From Actinophytocola oryzae (GTDB lineage Bacteria > Actinomycetota > Actinomycetes > Mycobacteriales > Pseudonocardiaceae): a DNA stretch of 64,000 nt. The number at the start of each line of letters is the position of its first letter. Within the stretch, counting starts at the first letter, position 1. The translations under genes were made by a program, and so were the position numbers. The DNA lies in assembly GCF_004364325.1 (NCBI RefSeq), contig NZ_SOCP01000021.1, positions 146,025 through 210,024 on the forward strand, in the 5' to 3' direction. Positions 62,299 through 64,000 of the stretch are shown here, one piece after another. The notes under the pieces are model-generated. The model searched no databases and was not told the DNA's origin. It saw only the letters and a program-made list of their open reading frames with translations.

Positions 62299-62934
62299 TC
62301 ACGCCGACTCGGCGGCCGTCAGTGCCGGTGCCACGTGGGAAAGGGCCTCCCGCAACAGGTCCGGTAGTGGTGTCGCCGTCGTGACGACCATGAGGCCGCC
62401 GCCTGCCGGGCGGATCCACCGTTCCAGCGCGACCCGTGCGGCGGCCGACACGGCGGCGGCGAGCACGGCGGGCACGAGCGGGCCGTCCGCGTCGTCAGAG
62501 GCATCGGCATCGCCCAGCCGCTCCGCGATCGCCTCGGCCAGGGGGTGGCGCATGCTCGCCGCCGCGGCGACGTACTCCTCGCGTAGCCGGGGGGTCGACG
62601 TGATCAGTGTCAGCGCGTCACCCTCCGGCTCGGTCGTGTACTGCTCGATCACCGCTGCCACCACGGCCTCGGCGAGCGGTTCGTCCGCCGGCCTGGCCCG
62701 CAGCGCCGCCGCCACCCGCGCGGCCCGTTCCGCCGTGACCGCCGCGACTATCGCCTGTTCGCGGCTCGCGAAGTAGTTGTTGTACGTCCGAGGTGACACA
62801 CCCGCCGCCGCCGCGATGTCGTCGACCCGGACGTTGTCCGCGCCGTTCTCCACCGCCAGGCGCAATGCCGCCGCGCTGATCGCCTCGCGGGTCGCGACCT
62901 TCTTGCGCTCACGCAGCCCACCGTTCTCGTTCAT
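62299..62934 (-). CDS. TetR family repressor beside groEL
   Basis: A 211-residue TetR regulator with helix-turn-helix VRVDDIAAAAGVSPRTYNNYFASREQ. It is divergent from groEL. Two perfect palindromes sit 23 bases upstream of its ATG, likely operators for itself and possibly for groEL. No other target is visible. Confidence 0.93.
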   Translation of the reverse strand: MNENGGLRERKKVATREAISAAALRLAVENGADNVRVDDIAAAAGVSPRTYNNYFASREQAIVAAVTAERAARVAAALRARPADEPLAEAVVAAVIEQYTTEPEGDALTLITSTPRLREEYVAAAASMRHPLAEAIAERLGDADASDDADGPLVPAVLAAAVSAAARVALERWIRPAGGGLMVVTTATPLPDLLREALSHVAPALTAAESA

Positions 62935-62957
62935 GCCGGCAGCCTATCCGTCAAACA

Positions 62958-62985
62958 TGCGTATACGCAATTTTGCGTATACGCA
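62958..62985. promoter_or_regulatory. Tandem TGCGTATACGCA palindromes
   Basis: Perfect 12-bp palindromes at 62958-62969 and 62974-62985 are spaced 16 bases centre to centre, in the 95-base gap between TetR and groEL. Confidence 0.85.
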
Positions 62986-63029
62986 ACTTTGTGTACTCTC
63001 GGCGTCAACGCCAACCGAGAGGACCAACC

Positions 63030-64000
63030 ATGGCCAAGTTGATCGCGTTCGACGAGGACGCGCGCCGCGGTCTCGAACGCGGCATGAACACGCTCGCCGA
63101 CGCCGTCCGGGTGACGCTCGGCCCGCGTGGCCGCAACGTCGTGCTGGAGAAGAAGTGGGGCGCGCCGACCGTCACCAACGACGGCGTCTCGATCGCCAAG
63201 GAGATCGAGCCGGCGGACCCGTGGGAGAAGATCGGCGCGGAGCTGGTCAAGGAGGTCGCCAAGAAGACCGACGACGTCGCTGGTGACGGCACCACCACCG
63301 CGACGGTGCTCGCCCAGGCGCTGGTCCGCGAAGGGCTGCGCAACGTCGCCGCCGGCGCCAACCCCATCGCGCTCAAGCGCGGCATCGAGCGCGCGGTCGA
63401 GGCCGTCACCGAGCAGCTGCACAGGGCGTCGCGTGAGGTCGAGACCAAGGAGCAGATCGCGGCCACCGCCTCGATCTCGGCCGCTGACACCACCATCGGC
63501 GAGCTCATCGCCGAGGCCATGGACCGGGTCGGCCGCGAGGGGGTGATCACGGTCGAGGAGTCCAACGCGATGGGACTCGAGCTGGAGCTGACCGAGGGCA
63601 TGCGGTTCGACAAGGGTTACGTGGCACCGCACTTCATCACCGACACCGACCGGATGGAGGCCGTGCTGGACGATCCCCACCTGCTCTTCGCCACCACGAG
63701 GATCGCGGCGGCCAAGGAGCTGCTGCCCGTGCTGGAGAAGGTGATCGAGACGGGCAAACCGCTCGCGGTGATCGCCGAGGACGTCGAGGGCGAGGCGCTC
63801 GCGACGCTGATCGTCAACAAGCTGAAGGGCACGTTCAAGTCGGTGGCCGTCAAGGCGCCGGGCTTCGGTGACCGTCGCAAGGCGATCCTGCAGGACATCG
63901 CGATCCTCACCGGTGGCACTGTCATCTCCGAGGACGTGGGTCTGAAGCTGGACAACGCCGACATCTCGCTGCTGGGTCGTGCTCGCAAGGTCGTGGTGAC
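63030..64000 (+). CDS. groEL: 60-kDa chaperonin GroEL (3' end outside window)
   Basis: The visible 323 residues begin MAKLIAFDEDARRGLERG and carry the ATP-binding motifs TLGPRGRNVVLEKK and VAGDGTTTATVLAQAL, then EEDVEGEALATL-type apical-domain sequence (IAEDVEGEALATLIVNKL). The ATG follows GAGAGGA. No groES gene precedes it, so this is the stand-alone groEL copy common in actinomycetes. The usual HrcA/CIRCE inverted repeat is not seen; instead a TetR gene and tandem palindromes lie upstream. Confidence 0.96.
   Translation, partial: MAKLIAFDEDARRGLERGMNTLADAVRVTLGPRGRNVVLEKKWGAPTVTNDGVSIAKEIEPADPWEKIGAELVKEVAKKTDDVAGDGTTTATVLAQALVREGLRNVAAGANPIALKRGIERAVEAVTEQLHRASREVETKEQIAATASISAADTTIGELIAEAMDRVGREGVITVEESNAMGLELELTEGMRFDKGYVAPHFITDTDRMEAVLDDPHLLFATTRIAAAKELLPVLEKVIETGKPLAVIAEDVEGEALATLIVNKLKGTFKSVAVKAPGFGDRRKAILQDIAILTGGTVISEDVGLKLDNADISLLGRARKVVV

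Noticed and set aside
1..64000. tRNA, rRNA, CRISPR arrays, insertion sequences or integrase genes
   Set aside because: None seen on either strand; the only repeated DNA noticed is the palindrome family and local operator repeats.

Overview
The window is about 70% GC, uses GTG and TTG starts often, and is full of SARP-type regulators, MFS exporters and stand-alone tailoring enzymes. This points to a filamentous actinomycete. The dispersed palindromic repeat and the gene mix suggest Pseudonocardiales (Amycolatopsis, Lentzea or Saccharothrix-like), which is an inference. No RNA genes, CRISPR arrays, transposases or phage genes were seen. Both ends cut genes: an acyltransferase on the left and groEL on the right.

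1-4.3 kb holds an acyltransferase end, a secreted multicopper oxidase and a DHA2 exporter. About 4.6-31.3 kb is a specialised-metabolite region without a core synthase. It contains a two-domain carrier-type methyltransferase, a free carrier protein with a phytanoyl-CoA-type dioxygenase, a TylF-type O-methyltransferase, an exporter, a P450, a DUF2855 oxidoreductase, two acyl-CoA-dehydrogenase-fold flavin monooxygenases with a flavin reductase, an SgcJ/EcaC-like protein, an enediyne-type hot-dog thioesterase and an extended SDR. It also holds a GMC oxidoreductase with a small partner, an FAD monooxygenase-like operon with two unknown proteins, an AhpD-like protein and an ornithine-cyclodeaminase-like protein. 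The SgcJ-like, E10-like and E6-like set recalls enediyne accessory genes, but no polyketide synthase is present. Control genes include two SARPs, a TetR whose operator is repeated in front of two paralogous small proteins, an AraC-type activator, and an OvmZ/HTH pair.

31.3-39.2 kb holds a 48-residue predicted secreted peptide gene, an AfsR-like SARP-NB-ARC-TPR regulator, an HxlR regulator, a pair of His-rich membrane proteins, an LmbE-like protein that has lost two zinc-ligand histidines, and a GT4 glycosyltransferase.

39.3-46.7 kb is a molybdenum hydroxylase locus: divergent MFS importer, CoxG-like protein, FAD, Mo and 2Fe-2S subunits, an alpha/beta hydrolase and an IclR regulator. 46.7-51.1 kb is a tightly overlapping reverse-strand operon: arylformamidase, SDR, ACC-synthase-like aminotransferase, AurF-like diiron N-oxygenase and tryptophan 2,3-dioxygenase. 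This looks like a tryptophan-to-kynurenine route with an arylamine oxygenase added, and is the most promising compact candidate for new chemistry.

51-64 kb is mostly secreted carbohydrate-active and general genes: SGNH lipoprotein, DUF1996 protein, a clan-A glycosidase with a LacI regulator and three matching operators, an aminoglycoside-phosphotransferase remnant, a DUF4157 (eCIS-core) protein, a GH32 fructanase, a TetR/aldo-keto reductase pair with twin operators, and a TetR divergent from groEL with tandem palindromes. TTA (bldA-dependent) codons occur in at least eight genes across the secondary-metabolism part, suggesting developmental control.
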